In this document: in pieces, positions 23,793-33,065 of the stretch
Layout: each line of letters begins with the position of its first letter
Position numbering within the stretch: the stretch's first letter is position 1
Origin: Fluviicola sp.
Lineage (GTDB): Bacteria > Bacteroidota > Bacteroidia > Flavobacteriales_D > Crocinitomicaceae
Assembly: GCF_029266855.1 (NCBI RefSeq)
Contig: NZ_JAQSWB010000001.1
Span: forward strand, 558,001-622,000
DNA length: 64,000 nucleotides
Direction of reading: 5' to 3'
Program-made: the position numbers and the translations under genes
Notes under the pieces: model-generated
Told to the model about the DNA's origin: nothing
Seen by the model: only the letters and a program-made list of their open reading frames with translations
The model's database searches: none

Positions 23793-25487
23793 TTAACCCA
23801 ATTCGTTGATCGAATCCATCAAGTTTTTACTGATATCTTCCAATGAAGCTTGTGAGAAATCAAATTTCAATCCTGCGGTTTCATAAATTTCAGGAATCGA
23901 CTTTGTATAACCTAATGAAAGCGCGTTTTTATAATCGGTCAAAGCCTTAGCCGGATTCTTTTTATAATTACTCCAAACACCCAAAGCACCCAATTGAGCA
24001 ATTCCGTATTCAATATAATAGAATGGGACCTCAAACAAATGCAACTGTTTTTGCCAAGAACTTTCCAAAACTGCTTCGTAACCTTCGTAGTCAACCAATC
24101 CGGTTCCAAAGCGTTTACTCAAATTCAACCATTCCTGCGTTCTTTCGGCAGTTGAATGATCAGCATGTGTATAGATCCAATGCTGGAATGCATCGATTTG
24201 TGCGATCCACGGCAAAACTTTCACTACAGACTCCAACTGTTCCAATTTAGCGCGTCTCAGATCATTCTCATCGGTGTAAAATTCAGACCAGAGATCCATA
24301 GTCAGTAATTCCATAGACATGGAAGCAAGCTCTGCAACCTCTGAAGGCAAAGACTTAAAGCCTGTCAATTCCAGGTCCCGGCTCAGGAAAGAGTGCACCG
24401 CATGACCGCCTTCATGGACCATCGTGGTCAAATCTCTTTGAGCACCGGCTGCATTCATGAAAATAAATGGAATTCCGGATTCGTAAAGCGGGTAGTTGTA
24501 ACCTCCCGGTGCTTTCCCCACTTTTGAATCGAGGTCTAAAAAGCCCCCGCTTTTCATTGTTTTCAGGCAATCACCGAAATAAGCATCCAGCTTTTCAAAA
24601 ACGGCAATGGATTTATCGAGTAACTCTTCTCCGTTCTCAAATGGTTTTAAAGGAGCCAATCCATCCGGATCAACTTCCGTATCCCACGGCTTTAATTTGG
24701 GTTTTCCTAATTTTTCCAGTTTCTTCAAATTCAGCTGCTTCACGATCGGAACAATCAATTTCTCTATTGCATCATGAAAAGCCAGGCAATCTTCAACTGT
24801 ATAGTCAAATCTTCCAAGCGCCTTGAATTTATAATCGCGGTAATCCGTGCAATCTGCATTCTTTGCAACCTGATTTCTCAGTTTGATCAAAAGATTGAAC
24901 AGATCATCCAATGCATTGCGGTCCTGTAATCTACGCGCCGTGATGAGTTCATAGACCTCTTTGCGAACTGATTCGTCCGGATCTTTGAGAAAATTCGCAG
25001 CCTGCGGCATAGTTAATTCCTTTCCCTTGTAGGTAATCATTTGTTTCCCCGAAATTGCTCCGAATTGTTGGCTCAGGGTATTTAATTCCGTTTCAATTGC
25101 AATATTCTCTTCCCGGAACAATTCCAGTGCAGATTGGACTCCTCTGAAATAGATAGCATAAGCCTTGTCTGCAGCCAATTCTTTGACAAAAGGAGAGGCC
25201 ATCATCTTTTGGTTCAGTGAATCTTCAAAAGGAGCGAGGTTCGGCTGAATCTCAGTTACAAAGAACTGGTATGCCTGCGTCAGTTTTTCATCAAGCGTGT
25301 TAATAGTCATTTTAATATAGCGCCACGCCATATTTTCTTCCAAAAGAGCTTCCAGTTCACTTTTATCAGACAACCATTCTTTAAAGGATTCTTTTGAAGA
25401 AATATCCCTGTTTTGAAGATCCAAAAGGTACATTTCTACGGATTTCCAACTTTCGCATTTGAAGTCGGCTGAAACAAATTTTCTCAT
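23793..25487 (-). CDS. M3 family oligoendopeptidase (PepF-like)
   Basis: 564 residues, the usual size. The zinc site is MVHEGGHAVHSF near residue 360 (HExxH) with the downstream Glu in LPSEVAELASMSMELL. It hydrolyses peptides of about 6-20 residues in the cytoplasm; no signal peptide is present. It is transcribed from a perfect TATTTTTG box four bases before the ATG, so it may be leaderless. Flanking palindromes at both ends isolate it as a single gene. Confidence 0.93.
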   Translation of the reverse strand: MRKFVSADFKCESWKSVEMYLLDLQNRDISSKESFKEWLSDKSELEALLEENMAWRYIKMTINTLDEKLTQAYQFFVTEIQPNLAPFEDSLNQKMMASPFVKELAADKAYAIYFRGVQSALELFREENIAIETELNTLSQQFGAISGKQMITYKGKELTMPQAANFLKDPDESVRKEVYELITARRLQDRNALDDLFNLLIKLRNQVAKNADCTDYRDYKFKALGRFDYTVEDCLAFHDAIEKLIVPIVKQLNLKKLEKLGKPKLKPWDTEVDPDGLAPLKPFENGEELLDKSIAVFEKLDAYFGDCLKTMKSGGFLDLDSKVGKAPGGYNYPLYESGIPFIFMNAAGAQRDLTTMVHEGGHAVHSFLSRDLELTGFKSLPSEVAELASMSMELLTMDLWSEFYTDENDLRRAKLEQLESVVKVLPWIAQIDAFQHWIYTHADHSTAERTQEWLNLSKRFGTGLVDYEGYEAVLESSWQKQLHLFEVPFYYIEYGIAQLGALGVWSNYKKNPAKALTDYKNALSLGYTKSIPEIYETAGLKFDFSQASLEDISKNLMDSINELG

Positions 25488-25491
25488 ACTA

Positions 25492-25499
25492 CAAAAATA
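25492..25499 (-). promoter_or_regulatory. -7 box four bases before the start codon (leaderless candidate)
   Basis: TATTTTTG on the minus strand, then TAGT, then ATG (25487-25485). The spacing is identical to the boxes at 10820, 38082, 40818 and 62427. Confidence 0.6.
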
Positions 25500-25511
25500 T
25501 AAAAAGGGATA

Positions 25512-25549
25512 AAAAAGTTGGGGCGCGATTAATCGCGCCCCAACTTTTT
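25512..25549. repeat. 38-bp perfect palindrome with GATTAATC core, copy B
   Basis: Symmetric about 25530/25531, inner sequence GGCGCGATTAATCGCGCC, with A-run and T-run arms that would make it a bidirectional terminator. It ends the DUF5606 transcript and lies just upstream of the M3 peptidase promoter. Confidence 0.75.
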
Positions 25550-25566
25550 ATGAAATATTCGGATAA

Positions 25567-26217
25567 TTATTTACCTCTTGACGACCCTGTTTTAGGAGCA
25601 GCCACTTTTTTAGCACTTGTTGTTTTACCAGCAGCCTTTGCAGGACCTTTCGCAGCAGCCGGGGCTTTAGCTGCAGTTGCAGACTTCGTAGCGGTAGCTG
25701 CTTTTTTAGCAGGAGCTTTTTTCGCCGGTGCTTTTGCTTTTGCTTCAGCAGCAGGAGCATCCGTTTCTTTTGCTTTAGCAGTTTTCTTAGCTTTAGGAGC
25801 CTCTGTAGCTGCAGCATCTTCCTTCACTTCTTCGTCAGGGATTAACGCACCTGCTTTATGCAATAAGTTATACCACTGGAAAATTTTCTTGATATCAGAA
25901 GCATATACACGCTCTTGGTCGAAATTTGGCAACACTTCAATCAAATAAGCTTTCAACTTATTTTGATCTTCCTTATGAGAAATGGTTTCTTTTCCCTTTT
26001 CTTTTTCAAAAATCGAAGTGAAAATTTCTCTTAACGGTTTGTCATCGTCATAGGTATAGATAGAAATATCATCCAAAGCAGATATTCTGTCTGAAGCATA
26101 TGCCGGAACACGTTTTTTGTCCTCTAAAGATTCTACAATGATGTTGTTTTTACCTTGTGCCAATACTTTATAAAGTCCTGGTTTTCCTGAAATAGCAATT
26201 ATACCTGTTAAATTCAT
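25567..26217 (-). CDS. DUF5606 protein with Ala/Lys-rich tail
   Basis: 216 residues from ATG 26215-26217. A longer version starting at 26238 is excluded, because the promoter box (26236-26243) overlaps it. The first 125 residues, beginning MNLTGIIAISGKPGLYKV, are the DUF5606 domain. The last 85 are low-complexity KAPAKKAPAKKA-type sequence resembling histone H1 tails, which suggests nucleic-acid binding. No function is established for the family. Confidence 0.85.
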   Translation of the reverse strand: MNLTGIIAISGKPGLYKVLAQGKNNIIVESLEDKKRVPAYASDRISALDDISIYTYDDDKPLREIFTSIFEKEKGKETISHKEDQNKLKAYLIEVLPNFDQERVYASDIKKIFQWYNLLHKAGALIPDEEVKEDAAATEAPKAKKTAKAKETDAPAAEAKAKAPAKKAPAKKAATATKSATAAKAPAAAKGPAKAAGKTTSAKKVAAPKTGSSRGK

Positions 26218-26235
26218 TCGATTAATTATTTGCGC

Positions 26236-26243
26236 CAAAAATA
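26236..26243 (-). promoter_or_regulatory. -7 promoter box of the DUF5606 gene
   Basis: TATTTTTG on the minus strand, giving a leader of about 14 bases before ATG 26217. Confidence 0.6.
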
Positions 26244-26253
26244 CGGCTTCTTT

Positions 26254-28842
26254 TTAATTCTTCACAATTTTCACCTGAAAGTATTGAACATCCGTGTGAA
26301 TAATTAAATAATATGTACCTTTTTCCAGCTCTGAAATTGAGATTTCGTGATTTCCATCGTTAATTTCCTTTACCGTTCTTCCTTGAACATCAACTACTTG
26401 AATACTTGTTAGCGGAATGGAAGCATCAATTGTTATACCACCTGAAGTCGGATTGGGATAAACATGTATTTCATTAGCTAATTCATCAATTCCTAACGAA
26501 GGATTGTAAGGTTGTGAAAAAACTTCGCATCCATCGGTGCTGGTTCTTGAAACTGTAAAGAATGATGATGAAGGTAAAGTGATGGTATAAGTGGTATTTG
26601 TTGCACCGGGAATTAAAGTTCCGTTCTCATACCACTGTAAACTTGGATATGGGTCTGTAGAAAGTAAAGTTCCGTTTACATAAAGTGTTGGAGCGGGTGG
26701 GGCAGATAAAGCAACTACTGCAAGTGTATCGGAATAAGAAACACAGCCATTCTGGTCGTAAGCAGTGAAATAAACATCCTCCGAGGCAGTTAATGCAGAA
26801 TTGAAGGTTGTGTCCCCGTTCATCCACTGAATCGAGTAATTTGGAATTGAAGCCGTAGAGATCGCGCTGTCTCCCGGACAGAATAATAAATCAGCCGTGA
26901 TCGTATTCGTGAAATTAGACTGCAGCATCAGGTTCAATGCATGAATTTTACCGTATCCATATGCGTTGTTCGGAATTGTACCCGTAAATCCATCGGTATA
27001 AGAAGTAGTGTGAATTGCATCCAGGAAACTCTGGTAATTTCCTCTACTGCATTTCTGTAAGTACAAAGCCGCAATTCCCGCAACAACCGGCGAAGCCATA
27101 GATGTTCCTCCATTGCGAACGTGCAGTCCGTCGTTGGAAATCACCGAGTTCAGACCAGGATCATTTAAGAGCCAAAACGGCCCGGCGCTTAATGAAATAT
27201 CACCGCAAGCTACCACATCCGGTTTGATTAAGCCTGTTCTTGTAGGTCCTTTTGCAGATGCAGGTGTCAGCTGACCAACCGCAGTATAATTCGGTGGATT
27301 GGGTTGATACAGATTTCCATTATTATCGATATGTCCGAATCTGTTTCGCATATTTCCCACAGTAACCACTTTCGGTGAACAATTCCAGGAAGAAACAATT
27401 GTTTGTAGGGAATCGGGTAAGTTATAATGCTGAATATCCGGGTATACGGCAGCGGAAGGCAAGTCGGTCGTAAGCATATCATTCAATGCGATGATTGATG
27501 AACCGCTCCACGCGTCGTAATTTCCGGATCCTTTTGTTTTAAATGCATAGAGGTAATCGGTAGAATCCACATTATTGAAATAAAATTCCAGATGCAAGTT
27601 CGGGCCTACAATTTCAGGGTAGATCTCCAAAGTTGCAATCCGGTTAGCACCGTTCCACAAAGTATCCCTGATTACTGTTCCAACCCCGGTAGCAGCAGCT
27701 CTGTAAATTAATTCGGCACGTTCCTCGAAACTTCCGCTTCCCAGGTTAGCTCCCCAAGAGTAGTCCCAGGTAGCATCTGAAAGGTCAGTCCAAAGATCCA
27801 GGTAAACGGTGTTTGGTCCTAATTGGCTTCCAGGATTCGGTTTTACCCAAACAAAGGAAGTATCTGTGTCTACATCCCCATGAACATGGTATTTCCCCCA
27901 TGAACCTGAATTTCCGGCTGCACAAACAATGATTCGTCCGTCTTTTTCGTCCAGTAAGTTGTCCATCAATACAGCGGCAGGATCGGTTCCGTCATGACTT
28001 CCCAAATAAGAACCAACAGATAAATTGACCACAGCAGGGAGACCCAGTTCATCCGCTTTATTAAAAACAAAATCACAGGCATCTGCAACAGTCATTGTCC
28101 AGTTGGGTAAATTAAAATTTGTTTCGATAATAATTATTTTGGCTTCAGGAGCCATTCCGGTTTCCTGCCCGTTTGCCAATCCGCTTGAAACACCAGCACC
28201 GGCAACAGAAGTTCCGTGTGCAGAGGATTCTTCCATGCTTCCGCAGGTTCCACCCTGGATATCAGCGGCAGTCCAAACCTGTCCGTAATTGTAAGGCTGG
28301 GGAGTTCTAAGAGCATCAAACGGAAGTGTGTGGTCCCAGTAATAAAGAACGCGTGTGTTTCCGCTACTGTCTTTAAAATCCCCGTGATTATAATCCAAGC
28401 CCTGATCAACAAACGCAACAATAACATCTTTCCCGGTAAAAGGGGTTTGCAAACCGCCCAGTCCCTGGTGAACAGGTTTCACGAAATGCTTAACCAAAGT
28501 AGAGTCATTTAAAGCTTTTGGAACTGAGAACTCCAGGTAAAAAGACTTGATCAGTTTGGAATCCATCGCCTTTTTGATCCACTCCGGGCTTGCCTGGACA
28601 AAGATCCATTCCCTGGTTACCTGTTTCACAGAAATCTCTTTTACAGCCAGCAGGGCATCCAAATTCCCTGAATTTGCAATGGCAAAAGCTGTCGGGACAG
28701 TTGCTTGTTCCTCCAATAATTTTCTGAACCGGAAATTATCGGTTTGTGCCTGGCCCTGAACCGAATTAATCAAAATTAATCCCGCTATAAATAATATTTT
28801 ATTTACTTTCACCGCTTGTTGTAGTAGTTTTCCTATGAACAT
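26254..28842 (-). CDS. S8 (subtilisin) family serine peptidase with T9SS type A sorting domain
   Basis: 862 residues with a signal segment ending near QGQAQ (about 33). The catalytic triad is D in VIVAFVDQGLDYNHGD (near 145), H in SAHGTSVAGAG (near 208) and S in GTSMASPVVAGIAAL (near 581). A beta-rich region follows. The last 75 residues (VYPNPTSGGITID... to IVKN) are a type IX secretion C-terminal domain, so the enzyme should be exported across the outer membrane and secreted or surface-attached. It is divergent from a second subtilase gene. Confidence 0.93.
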   Translation of the reverse strand: MFIGKLLQQAVKVNKILFIAGLILINSVQGQAQTDNFRFRKLLEEQATVPTAFAIANSGNLDALLAVKEISVKQVTREWIFVQASPEWIKKAMDSKLIKSFYLEFSVPKALNDSTLVKHFVKPVHQGLGGLQTPFTGKDVIVAFVDQGLDYNHGDFKDSSGNTRVLYYWDHTLPFDALRTPQPYNYGQVWTAADIQGGTCGSMEESSAHGTSVAGAGVSSGLANGQETGMAPEAKIIIIETNFNLPNWTMTVADACDFVFNKADELGLPAVVNLSVGSYLGSHDGTDPAAVLMDNLLDEKDGRIIVCAAGNSGSWGKYHVHGDVDTDTSFVWVKPNPGSQLGPNTVYLDLWTDLSDATWDYSWGANLGSGSFEERAELIYRAAATGVGTVIRDTLWNGANRIATLEIYPEIVGPNLHLEFYFNNVDSTDYLYAFKTKGSGNYDAWSGSSIIALNDMLTTDLPSAAVYPDIQHYNLPDSLQTIVSSWNCSPKVVTVGNMRNRFGHIDNNGNLYQPNPPNYTAVGQLTPASAKGPTRTGLIKPDVVACGDISLSAGPFWLLNDPGLNSVISNDGLHVRNGGTSMASPVVAGIAALYLQKCSRGNYQSFLDAIHTTSYTDGFTGTIPNNAYGYGKIHALNLMLQSNFTNTITADLLFCPGDSAISTASIPNYSIQWMNGDTTFNSALTASEDVYFTAYDQNGCVSYSDTLAVVALSAPPAPTLYVNGTLLSTDPYPSLQWYENGTLIPGATNTTYTITLPSSSFFTVSRTSTDGCEVFSQPYNPSLGIDELANEIHVYPNPTSGGITIDASIPLTSIQVVDVQGRTVKEINDGNHEISISELEKGTYYLIIHTDVQYFQVKIVKN

Positions 28843-28942
28843 TTTTTTTAACCTTTAATATAGAATACTCTAAATATCTTTCTGCAAATTAAGATATTTG
28901 TTTAAAAGGAATTGTATTCCTGTCAAAAAAAGAATTAATAGC

Positions 28943-30517
28943 ATGAAGAAAAGAATCCTCACATTGTCATTTGCCCTGTTTTCTGTTGGTGTAATGAATT
29001 TTATTTATGGTCAGAAAACTGAAGAAGTAAAGAACTGGTATAATGGCCCAACTCCCGGGATGAATACTGAAAAAGCTTATTCGAGTCTGAAGAAGCAAAA
29101 ATCAACAACTGTTGTTGTTGCGGTAATTGATTCGGGTATTGATATTGAGCATAAAGATTTACAAGGAAAAATCTGGACAAATGATGATGAAATTCCGAAT
29201 AACGGGATGGATGATGATAAAAACGGATATATCGACGATGTTCACGGGTGGAACTTCTTAGGAAGTCCTGACGGGCAGAACCAGAACTATGCACGTTTGG
29301 AAAAAACCAGAATTTGTGCTGAATTACATGCAAAATTCAAAGATAAATCGGAATCTGATATTTCAGCTGCAGAAAAGGCAGATTATACAAAATACAAAGG
29401 GCTTTTAAAAGAAATTGAAACAGAGCGAGAAGGAAATCTTTCTGCTTTAGAGCAATATACTCAGTTGGGAGAAGCATTTCCTATGCTGAAAGCAAAACTG
29501 GTAGAGAAATTAGGTGAAAACTTCACTGAAAAAGATGTTCAGGAATGGAAAGCAGAATCTCCTCAGGATCTTCAATTAAAACAATTGGGGACATACATTG
29601 CAAACGGACAATTGTCTGAAGAAGCGATTAAAGAAGGTATTCAGCATTTGGATGCAAGCGCAAACTACCAGTTGAACATGGAATACAACGATCGTCAATT
29701 CGTAGGAGATAATCCGGATGATTTTAATGATGTTCGTTACGGAAACAGTGATGTAGAAGGACCTGACGCATTACATGGTACACATGTAGGTGGAATTATC
29801 GGTTCAGTAAGACATAATGAATTGGGTGGTGACGGTGTTGCCGAAAACATTCGTTTAATGTCCTTACGCGCAGTTCCGGACGGTGATGAGCAGGATAAAG
29901 ATGTTGCCTTGGCAATCCGCTACGCTGCAGACAACGGAGCTTCTATTATTAACATGTCTTTCGGTAAAGCTTACTCAAAACACCAGAAAGAAGTATACGA
30001 TGCAATGCTCTACGCTGAATCCAAAGGAGTTTTGTTGGTTCATGCTGCAGGAAATGACGGAGTAAACTTAGATGAGAATCCGAATTTCCCTACAAATGAA
30101 TATTCATTCCAAACAAAACCTTTGGACCTATATTTATGTGTTGGTGCTTCTACAAGAGATAAAAAGAACCTGGCTGCCAATTTCTCAAATTACAGTTCAC
30201 GCCAGGTAAACATCTTTGCTCCCGGATTTGAAATTTACAATACTGTACCTCAAAGTGATTACAAAATCCTTCAGGGAACATCAATGGCCGCTCCAATGGT
30301 TTCAGGTGTTGCTGCTTTGTTGAAATCTTATTTCCCTTCATTAACAATGATGGAAATTAAAGACATCATGCTTGCTTCGGCGAAACGTTATAAAGGAACG
30401 ATGATCCCTGCTCCGGGAACAGGAACATCCGTTGACTTTGGAACACTTTCTACAACAGGTGCTGTAATTGACATCTCTGCTGCAGTGAAAATGTGCCAGT
30501 CAAAAGTTAAAAAATAA
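28943..30517 (+). CDS. S8 (subtilisin) family serine peptidase with long insertion
   Basis: 524 residues from ATG 28943 (MKKRILTLSFALFSV, a good signal peptide); an in-frame upstream start (28898) would place 15 charged residues before it. Triad: D in VVAVIDSGIDIEHKD (near 62), H in HGTHVGGIIG (near 277) and S in GTSMAAPMVSGVAAL (near 446). About 200 residues separate D and H, far more than the usual 30-40. The inserted part is helical and charged. There is no T9SS domain, so it is probably periplasmic. A strong terminator follows the stop. Confidence 0.92.
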   Translation: MKKRILTLSFALFSVGVMNFIYGQKTEEVKNWYNGPTPGMNTEKAYSSLKKQKSTTVVVAVIDSGIDIEHKDLQGKIWTNDDEIPNNGMDDDKNGYIDDVHGWNFLGSPDGQNQNYARLEKTRICAELHAKFKDKSESDISAAEKADYTKYKGLLKEIETEREGNLSALEQYTQLGEAFPMLKAKLVEKLGENFTEKDVQEWKAESPQDLQLKQLGTYIANGQLSEEAIKEGIQHLDASANYQLNMEYNDRQFVGDNPDDFNDVRYGNSDVEGPDALHGTHVGGIIGSVRHNELGGDGVAENIRLMSLRAVPDGDEQDKDVALAIRYAADNGASIINMSFGKAYSKHQKEVYDAMLYAESKGVLLVHAAGNDGVNLDENPNFPTNEYSFQTKPLDLYLCVGASTRDKKNLAANFSNYSSRQVNIFAPGFEIYNTVPQSDYKILQGTSMAAPMVSGVAALLKSYFPSLTMMEIKDIMLASAKRYKGTMIPAPGTGTSVDFGTLSTTGAVIDISAAVKMCQSKVKK

Positions 30518-30535
30518 TTCAATATTCTTATATTT

Positions 30536-30571
30536 AATACCGTCTGGGCTTGGCCGAGGCGGTATTTTTTT
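30536..30571 (+). terminator. intrinsic terminator of the second subtilase gene
   Basis: AATACCGTCTGGGC and GCCGAGGCGGTATT form a 14-position stem with one mismatch around TTG, followed by seven T. It ends five bases before the next start codon. Confidence 0.85.
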
Positions 30572-30575
30572 GCTT

Positions 30576-31061
30576 ATGAAAACAATCAGACTCATCCCGT
30601 TCCTTTTCATCGGGTTTTTCCTAATAAGTTCCGGATTCAGTAATCCGAAGCCAAGTGAAACAGAAAAAATCGACCTACTTATTGACAGTTGGCACAAAGC
30701 TGCTGCTGAAGCTAATTATACGAATTACTTCCAGGTCATGGCTGATAATTTTATATTCATGGGAACAGATCCTACGGAACGCTGGAATAAAGAACAGTTC
30801 GGAGCATTCTGCAAACCTTATTTCGACCAGGGGAAAGGATGGGACTTCCGGAAAATTGAGCGCCACATTGAAATTTCCAAAGACGGAAAAACTGCCTGGT
30901 TTGACGAGCGGATCAACACCTGGATGAAAGATTGCAGGGGAAGTGGTGTTTTGATCAAGACAGGAAAAGAATGGAAGATCAGTCAGTATAACCTGGCTGT
31001 ATTGATCGAAAATGATAAGATACAGGAATTCATCCGCTTGCGCGATGCTGTAAAGGATTAA
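30576..31061 (+). CDS. exported SnoaL/NTF2-like (DUF4440-type) protein
   Basis: 161 residues from ATG 30576, with a signal peptide (IPFLFIGFFLISSGFS). The cone-fold pattern includes IDSWHKAAAEANYTNYFQVM near residue 35, DNFIFMGTDPTERW and AWFDERINTW near 105, typical of nuclear transport factor 2-like small domains. These bind small hydrophobic ligands or are enzymes; no catalytic set is clear. The ATG lies directly behind a strong terminator, so its promoter must overlap the hairpin, or it depends on read-through. Confidence 0.78.
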   Translation: MKTIRLIPFLFIGFFLISSGFSNPKPSETEKIDLLIDSWHKAAAEANYTNYFQVMADNFIFMGTDPTERWNKEQFGAFCKPYFDQGKGWDFRKIERHIEISKDGKTAWFDERINTWMKDCRGSGVLIKTGKEWKISQYNLAVLIENDKIQEFIRLRDAVKD

Positions 31062-31609
31062 TGTGTTTTTATTCCATACTGTTCACGATAGTAATCCTGA
31101 CCTCCTGCTGAAAGTAATAAAATCATTCCCGCTCTCAGATCAGATTGGAAGAGACTTAAATGGGTGCCGTAATTTCCAAGCACACTTAATTTCTCATTGT
31201 AAAAGAAAAAAAACGGGGGTATTCCTTTTGCTTTTATTCTCCTTTTAGCGTAAAAGAAATTATTTTTCCATCTCCCTTTTAAGAAGTACTGATCTGCCAA
31301 AGTGTCCCTAAGGAAAAAAGTCACCATTAAACCTCTCTCCAAGCTATCCAGCTGAATAAGGGTTTCTTTCCAATTTGTCAAGGTGTCTTTTCTCGAAAGA
31401 CTCATCTTATTTAGGGTATAAAATGAATTGTAAGGGTGTGGTTGTTCTATTGAATCAGGAATTGCGTAATTGCAGATTCGCAAAGTAGAAAAAGTGTGAG
31501 GTACAGGTTCGCCTTTGATTACCTGATCTATTTTCTTCCAAGAAACGCATGAACTAACTAGACAGACCAGTGAGATTACTGTCATTATATTGCGGATTTT
31601 AAGAATCAT
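31058..31609 (-). CDS. hypothetical lipoprotein
   Basis: 183 residues. The N-terminus MILKIRNIMTVISLVCLVSSC is a lipoprotein signal with lipobox VSSC. The rest is a beta-rich domain I do not recognise, with DQYFLKGRWKNNFFYAKRR in the centre. Its stop overlaps the stop of the opposite-strand NTF2-like gene by four bases. A TAACTTCG sequence five bases before the ATG resembles the short-leader promoters seen elsewhere. ATG 31585 is an alternative start. Confidence 0.7.
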   Translation of the reverse strand: MILKIRNIMTVISLVCLVSSCVSWKKIDQVIKGEPVPHTFSTLRICNYAIPDSIEQPHPYNSFYTLNKMSLSRKDTLTNWKETLIQLDSLERGLMVTFFLRDTLADQYFLKGRWKNNFFYAKRRIKAKGIPPFFFFYNEKLSVLGNYGTHLSLFQSDLRAGMILLLSAGGQDYYREQYGIKTH

Positions 31610-31762
31610 ATGGTCGAAGTTAATAAACAGAAAATCACGAATACAAAGGTATTAAGAATTCGCTCTTCAATTCTGCAGATATCTTTGACACCCATTAACT
31701 TTTTTTGGCTCAGGTTCACGGAGTTCTAGCACCATTTTTGATAACTTACTGAAAACCAAAGT

Positions 31763-32971
31763 ATGAAACGGTTAGTTAATTTGGGGTTGATTTTGATAAC
31801 GGGTTTATCATTCAGCACATTCGCTCAGCAAAGTGACAGTACCGGAATGCCCGGAGACAATTTTGATCTCCAAGCGGCACTGGATCTTTTTAAACAATCT
31901 AAAAACCTGGAAGACTTCGAAAAGAAACTGAATACAGAATCCAACGGAGTGAACAATTTGGACCTGGATGGAAATAATGTCATCGACTACATTCGGGTAG
32001 TAGACAATAAAGACGGGGACAATCACGCTATTTTACTTCAAATTCCGATCAATAAGAAAGAAACGCAGGATGTAGCGGCAATTGCTATTGAGAAACGCAG
32101 TGATTCCGAAGCACAACTGCAAATCATCGGTAATGAAGTCTTATATGGGGAAGAGAAAATTATGGAGCCGATCGAGGAGAGGGCGATTAAAAAACCTCGC
32201 GGTCCGGCTACTCTCAATTCACCTACGGTCATTGTATTTGTAAACGTTTGGTATTGGCCTTGTATTCAATACATTTACGATCCTTTTTATGACCCATGGT
32301 ATTCCCCATATTACTGGGATTATTATCCTTCCTGGTGGTCTCCATGGCGACCGGTATATTATTACGTGTATTATCAACGTGTATATTATTACCACGGTTG
32401 GTGTCAGTATACTACATCTTATCACGTCCCGAACGCACACCGTATTTATGCCCGCAACAGTTCCAACAGTCCTTCTGTGAGATCAAGATATGCTCCTCAG
32501 CAAGCAGCTTACAAAGCACGAGTGGTGAACAAGCAATCTGCGAACGGAACAAAAGGAAGAATTGAACCGGGAAAAACAGGAACGGTTAACAATGCCGGCA
32601 GAACAAGCGGAAAAAAAATAGAACCTGCACGTCCGACAACGAATTCCGAGCCTAAAAATGTGAAACGGGAACAGTCGGCTCCACGACCGATCAATTCAAA
32701 CAACCGGGGAAATGTAAACAATGGGGGAACAAATAAACCCAACAACGGAACAACCCGAACGGTTGAACCTGCCAGAAAGAATCCGACTACGGCTCCACAG
32801 CAAAGACCTGTAGAAAGAAGTCCGCAGCGAGTTCAACCACAGCCAAGACCGGTTGAGAAAGCTCCGCAAAGAGTTCAGCCACAGCCACAAAGACAAACGC
32901 AACCAATTCGGCAAACGCCTCAAAACAGACCAGTCAACAGACCTTCGAATGGAGGAGGCAGAGGACGCTAA
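31763..32971 (+). CDS. exported low-complexity protein, Tyr/Trp-rich centre and Arg/Pro/Gln-rich C-terminus
   Basis: 402 residues with a signal peptide ending SFSTFAQQ. Residues 25-130 are a folded-looking domain with LDLDGNNVIDYIRVVDNKDG, a calcium-loop-like stretch. Residues about 155-215 are extremely rich in Tyr, Trp and Pro (for example YSPYYWDYYPSWWSPW). From about 225 the chain is basic and disordered, ending in a 14-residue tandem repeat (RPVERSPQRVQPQP, RPVEKAPQRVQPQP). Similar proteins are known in Bacteroidota as hypotheticals. The aromatic centre may bind wall or surface polymers; no function is established. Confidence 0.75.
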   Translation: MKRLVNLGLILITGLSFSTFAQQSDSTGMPGDNFDLQAALDLFKQSKNLEDFEKKLNTESNGVNNLDLDGNNVIDYIRVVDNKDGDNHAILLQIPINKKETQDVAAIAIEKRSDSEAQLQIIGNEVLYGEEKIMEPIEERAIKKPRGPATLNSPTVIVFVNVWYWPCIQYIYDPFYDPWYSPYYWDYYPSWWSPWRPVYYYVYYQRVYYYHGWCQYTTSYHVPNAHRIYARNSSNSPSVRSRYAPQQAAYKARVVNKQSANGTKGRIEPGKTGTVNNAGRTSGKKIEPARPTTNSEPKNVKREQSAPRPINSNNRGNVNNGGTNKPNNGTTRTVEPARKNPTTAPQQRPVERSPQRVQPQPRPVEKAPQRVQPQPQRQTQPIRQTPQNRPVNRPSNGGGRGR

Positions 32972-32976
32972 AAAAA

Positions 32977-33004
32977 CAGGGGCGCGATTAATCTCGCGCC
33001 CCTG
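32977..33004. repeat. hairpin with GATTAATC core, copy C
   Basis: CAGGGGCGCGA and TCGCGCCCCTG form an 11-bp stem around TTAATC. It has the same centre as copies A and B, with a two-base insertion making it imperfect. It follows the aromatic-rich gene and may be its terminator. Confidence 0.65.
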
Positions 33005-33026
33005 CATGTAATAATCCCTTTATTTT

Positions 33027-33065
33027 AAATTCAAAAGCGAGATTAGTTATCTCGCTTTTGAATTT
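33027..33065 (-). terminator. intrinsic terminator of yidC
   Basis: A 16-bp perfect stem (33027-33042 with 33050-33065) around TTAGTTA, with TTCAAAAGCGAGA as one arm. It touches the yidC stop codon. Confidence 0.8.

Noticed and set aside
24395-24430. Gluzincin site of the M3 peptidase taken as an M1 or M13 enzyme
   Set aside because: HEGGH with the downstream ELASMSMELL segment and 564-residue length fits the oligoendopeptidase F group.
25550-25948. 132-residue plus-strand frame rich in Ala/Phe/Val
   Set aside because: It is the antisense shadow of the Ala/Lys-rich tail of the DUF5606 gene.
32219-32565. Several overlapping frames rich in Ile, Val and Tyr
   Set aside because: They are shadows of the Tyr/Trp/Pro codons of the real gene at 31763-32971.
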